From contig NW_020170548.1 of the NCBI RefSeq assembly GCF_000524195.1, forward strand, positions 135,480 to 145,580: 10,101 bases of DNA, given 5' to 3'. This document shows, piece after piece, positions 7,936 to 10,101 of this stretch. The notes beneath the pieces are model-generated. The model made no database searches. It saw only the letters and a list, made by a program, of their open reading frames with translations, and was not told the origin of the DNA. Positions within the stretch are counted from its first letter, which is position 1. Every line of letters starts with the position of its first letter. A program made the position numbers and the translations under genes. This DNA comes from Echinococcus granulosus (Eukaryota > Platyhelminthes > Cestoda > Cyclophyllidea > Taeniidae).

Positions 7936-7951
7936 GGTACCACGTGATACC
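7936..7951. promoter_or_regulatory. E-box-centred 16-bp near-palindrome
   Basis: GGTACCACGTGATACC matches its own reverse complement at 14 of 16 positions and is centred on CACGTG (7941-7946), the canonical E-box bound by bHLH dimers. The extended flanking symmetry is more than a bare E-box would show. No clear transcription unit begins near it, so a regulatory role is inference. Confidence 0.22.
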
Positions 7952-8302
7952 AATCGAGTGCATGCAGGCGAAGCTTCCTCCAGAGGAGAAAGACTCGCCT
8001 TTACGAGTCGTCACAAGTCGGCATTTATCATTCCTTCAGAATGGGACTTCGAGATGATCCCTACACGACACTTTGGAGTGGGAGGAACAGAGGCAGGGAC
8101 CTACTGTCCCATTCCCATCCCCATGTTCCCTTGGCGGTGCTTCGTTTAACATTAGACTGACAATCACAGGCGAAGTAGCCTAATCGCTTGGACAATGAGA
8201 GCGAGATGGAAAAGGAGAGGCGACTAGAGTGAGATTAGACTTTGTAGCGAGGTTGTGAGCACTCGAGAGACAATTATTTCAAGGAATAGAGGTACTGTGA
8301 CA

Positions 8303-8322
8303 GATAGCCTTCGGTAGCTATC
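8303..8322 (+). repeat. hairpin with C-TTCG-G loop
   Basis: GATAGC at 8303-8308 pairs with GCTATC at 8317-8322, and inside it C-TTCG-G (8309-8314) can form a capped tetraloop, leaving a two-base TA bulge. If transcribed on the + strand, this would be a compact stable hairpin. No RNA family is recognised. Confidence 0.3.
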
Positions 8323-8621
8323 CGATGGACTGCCCTTCTTTCAAATGCCTCAGTTTTTGGAACAGAAGCTTCGTAACCAAAGCAAAACCTCGTCACCTGT
8401 CTACAAACCCTAGTGATGGGTCCTGTAAATGAACATTTTAGTGATGTTGTGGTCAACTTTACCAAGATCAGTCCTACAATTTGATGATGCAGCGTCATTT
8501 TAGGAAAAAGTTCTGTAGTCGAAGGTTTGATGGACAGGTAAACGAACATCTCATTGCTTGTGGTCGAGCGATCCACCTCCCGCCAACTTCACCCCTCGAA
8601 GGCATGCATCACCTTAACCCC

Positions 8622-8863
8622 AGAGAGGACCATGCTTGATCTGTGCGGTGGACGGAAGATGTGCTTGCTCGCCTCGTATTCGCTGCAACTCGAAGGTTCG
8701 CAACAACTTCTTGAGACGCTGCCAGTACTAGCCAAGCAGTTGGTGGAAGGGTCGCATTCTTCGTGTTGCCAGTTGACAAAGAAAGACATCCCTTTATTAC
8801 ACGTTGGGATGAATGCGATTATCAGAATGTCTGCTACTCTGATGGCACTTCTCCATGCGCCAG
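8622..8863 (+). CDS. open frame, possible exon with good donor (doubtful)
   Basis: I do not recognise this product. The plus frame is open from 8554 to a TAG at 8911-8913. A possible exon within it begins after CCTTAACCCCAG (8621) and ends at CAG|GTAAAC (8863), a respectable donor. The encoded segment is Leu-rich and helix-like (EGSQQLLETLPVLAKQLVEG). G is at codon position one in only about a quarter of codons, which does not favour coding. The opposite strand is open for 142 codons over 8589-9017 with a Cys-rich translation, also without codon periodicity. Both cannot easily be real, and I favour neither. Confidence 0.12.
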
Positions 8864-9039
8864 GTAAACACCTTTTCTGCGGACAGTCGGTCGCATTATC
8901 GCACACGAGGTAGGAGTCCTTTAATGAATCACAACCAATTCGGGCTAGAGGTAGTGCTGAGGAATCCGTCTGCGAGATTTGTGTGAGGGTCAAAGTGTTG
9001 CCTCGTTGCCTACCCACTCACCCTCCTACTGAATAGAGT

Positions 9040-9176
9040 AAGTAGCATGCGTAGAAGAACTACTTTTGCATCATTTCGTCCGCGTGCATAAAAACGCAGG
9101 CAATAAACGCAGTGGTATTCTTCCAGTTATTTGTTGCATGAATGACAAGGCTGGGTTAGAGCTGACGCGTCCTAGC
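9040..9176. other. short non-coding stretch with AATAAA and an 8-bp repeat
   Basis: AAACGCAG occurs at 9092-9099 and again at 9105-9112 (13-base spacing). An AATAAA string at 9102-9107 overlaps the second copy and could serve as a polyadenylation signal for a + strand transcript, though no gene is firmly shown upstream. Confidence 0.3.
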
Positions 9177-9217
9177 TTAGCGCCGCCTCCCCACACCAGT
9201 GGTCGTTAGAAGTAGTG

Positions 9218-9261
9218 CCCTGCTTCCATTTCCTCCCCACGCTTCCCCTCTTCTCCTCCTG
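9218..9261. repeat. pyrimidine-rich tract
   Basis: This stretch is almost entirely C and T on the + strand, with an uninterrupted 19-base pyrimidine run at 9242-9260. No AG follows closely, so it is a poor match to a splice acceptor tract. It is better described as low-complexity polypyrimidine sequence. Confidence 0.55.
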
Positions 9262-9550
9262 CATTTGTGACCACCACTGTCGTAACTCTCCTTGCACCCA
9301 TGATTGAGGTCATCTACGCATGCCCAGTCTCGTGCTGCGTTTAGCGAACAGACAGACATCCTCCCAACCCAGTCAACCACTGTTGAGTGACGAGTGGTCT
9401 GATGGCATGCAACTGCAGCCAACACGTAACTAGAGCTATTCGGAGAATGAGAACTTTCTAGGCGTCGTTCCTCGAATGTCTCATGTATAACGACGCCAAG
9501 TTTGCAGTTTCAGGCTCAACCGGTACAATAAACCGTCCACCGTCAGTCAG
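9262..9550. other. no supported gene
   Basis: The minus-strand frame 9177-9425 reads through the complement of the pyrimidine tract and has no domain. An AATAAA string lies at 9527-9532 without an associated gene. Confidence 0.35.
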
Positions 9551-9985
9551 ATGCTACTAACGAAAGTGGTAGTGGGTGGGCAGATATACGGCGTTCCAAT
9601 TCTCTTCGGAAGCGTGGCCACGCATGGCAGCACTACCAGGGCAATGGCGGAGGCATGGCTGACGCAGATGGTACATTGGTTACCAGACATGGAGGAATGT
9701 CGGTCGGGTCGACAAGTTCTCTTCCAGACGCTTGCTTACTTCTACTACACCAACACTTGCAATACCAAACTGACGCACTCAAACGTTGGTCCACCTCACC
9801 TCACCCCACCTCACCTCTGGCAGAAGGCATCCTACACATTTCATCGCCTGATACTCGACTCATTTCGCAGCACCATTCCGCCTCACCCAAACCAGAGCCA
9901 CGCCAAACCGACGCAGTGCAACACGTGCGCATGTGGGCTCGAGGCCCATATCATGCTACTACCCAAACACAAATGCACAGATTAG
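9551..9985 (+). CDS. open frame, unknown product (doubtful)
   Basis: I do not recognise this product. ATG 9551 opens a 144-codon frame ending at TAG 9983-9985. The first 75 residues look protein-like (QIYGVPILFGSVATHG, then an aromatic run around LAYFYYTN). The second half is Pro/His/Thr-rich because it reads through the CCACCTCACC repeat at 9791-9817. Over the first 70 codons G falls at positions one, two and three about 22, 15 and 24 times, so there is no coding periodicity. AG acceptor-like sites (for example GGGCAG near 9582) exist. The length is within chance for C-rich, stop-poor DNA. Confidence 0.13.
   Translation: MLLTKVVVGGQIYGVPILFGSVATHGSTTRAMAEAWLTQMVHWLPDMEECRSGRQVLFQTLAYFYYTNTCNTKLTHSNVGPPHLTPPHLWQKASYTFHRLILDSFRSTIPPHPNQSHAKPTQCNTCACGLEAHIMLLPKHKCTD
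9791..9817. repeat. CCACCTCACCTC direct repeat, 15-base period
   Basis: CCACCTCACCTC at 9791-9802 recurs exactly at 9806-9817, separated by ACC. The whole tract is built of CCTCA/CCCCA-like units, so it is a short interrupted minisatellite-like sequence. It sits in a region where C strongly exceeds G. Confidence 0.65.
9931..9951. repeat. 8-bp hairpin next to a CACGTG site
   Basis: ATGTGGGC at 9931-9938 pairs with GCCCATAT at 9944-9951 around a TCGAG loop, with one G-T pair if transcribed. A CACGTG E-box string lies just upstream at 9922-9927. No RNA family is recognised. Confidence 0.35.
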
Positions 9986-10101
9986 CTGCAGCTCTACCCA
10001 CCTGCAGGACGTCAAAATCACTGCTGCCGACGCACTTCGTCTTTCCCGCATCCACCAATCCGCACCCCCACATCGAGGACAGTTGTCAAACAATACGTTG
10101 G
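9986..10101. other. C-rich tail without recognisable features
   Basis: The last bases continue the C-over-G excess of the preceding region. No open frame of note, repeat or RNA gene was seen up to the end of the window. Confidence 0.4.

Larger units (their letters stand above)
7858..8553. other. no supported gene; two symmetric short sites
   Basis: Short frames on both strands (7765-7953 minus, 7958-8149 plus, 8274-8576 minus) show no domain. Small structures are a CACGTG-centred near-palindrome at 7936-7951, a GGGAC/GTCCC hairpin at 8096-8110 and a TTCG-loop hairpin at 8303-8322. Confidence 0.35.

Noticed and set aside
8911..8913. TAG as a recoded or readthrough codon, since the frame continues open to about 9036
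   Set aside because: There is no supporting stem-loop or homology, and the upstream frame is itself unproven.
8589..9017. 142-codon minus-strand Cys-rich frame resembling an extracellular domain
   Set aside because: It begins at GTG, shows no codon-position bias for G, its cysteine spacing does not fit the LDL-receptor class A pattern considered, and a plus frame overlaps it.
9102..9107. AATAAA as a confirmed polyadenylation signal (also 5324, 6149, 9527)
   Set aside because: The hexamer is common by chance and none follows a convincing terminal exon.

Overview
This window shows no gene I can name. It looks like eukaryotic intergenic or intronic DNA, most likely from an invertebrate. Three things point that way: there is no dense run of long reading frames with ribosome binding sites, GT/AG splice-like sites flank several short open stretches, and CG dinucleotides are not visibly depleted as they would be in a heavily methylated vertebrate genome. 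A parasitic flatworm would fit the texture (moderate GC, gene-poor, degenerate short-motif repeats), but that is an impression and rests on no diagnostic gene.

Layout. 1-938 is AT-rich and gene-free. 939-2150 is more balanced in composition and holds two weak exon candidates (1298-1466 and 1975-2108) whose reading phases are compatible. 2150-4016 holds little beyond a short hairpin, one weak open frame (2818-3057) and a perfect 18-bp palindrome in an AT-rich stretch. 4017-4403 is a weak terminal-exon candidate. 5180-5909 is low-complexity, strongly G-over-C on the + strand, with decayed TGG/GGAT-type motifs and a short ATGG microsatellite. 6313-6667 is the best coding candidate: two short open stretches joined in phase across a 100-base GTAAGT...CAG intron, both enriched in G at the first codon position. 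7161-9017 has open frames on both strands, none decisive. 9180-10101 is pyrimidine-rich, with C in clear excess of G from about 9780, and contains a CCACCTCACC-type repeat.

The longest uninterrupted frame (164 codons, minus strand, 5313-5807) is about what chance allows in 10 kb of mid-GC DNA on six frames, and it lies over low-complexity sequence. Frame length alone therefore supports no gene here. No rRNA, tRNA, CRISPR array, transposase, reverse transcriptase, long terminal repeat or complete mobile element was recognised. I found no evidence of an undescribed system. The findings below are modest leads, and the coding candidates were picked by eye from many frames, so selection bias applies.
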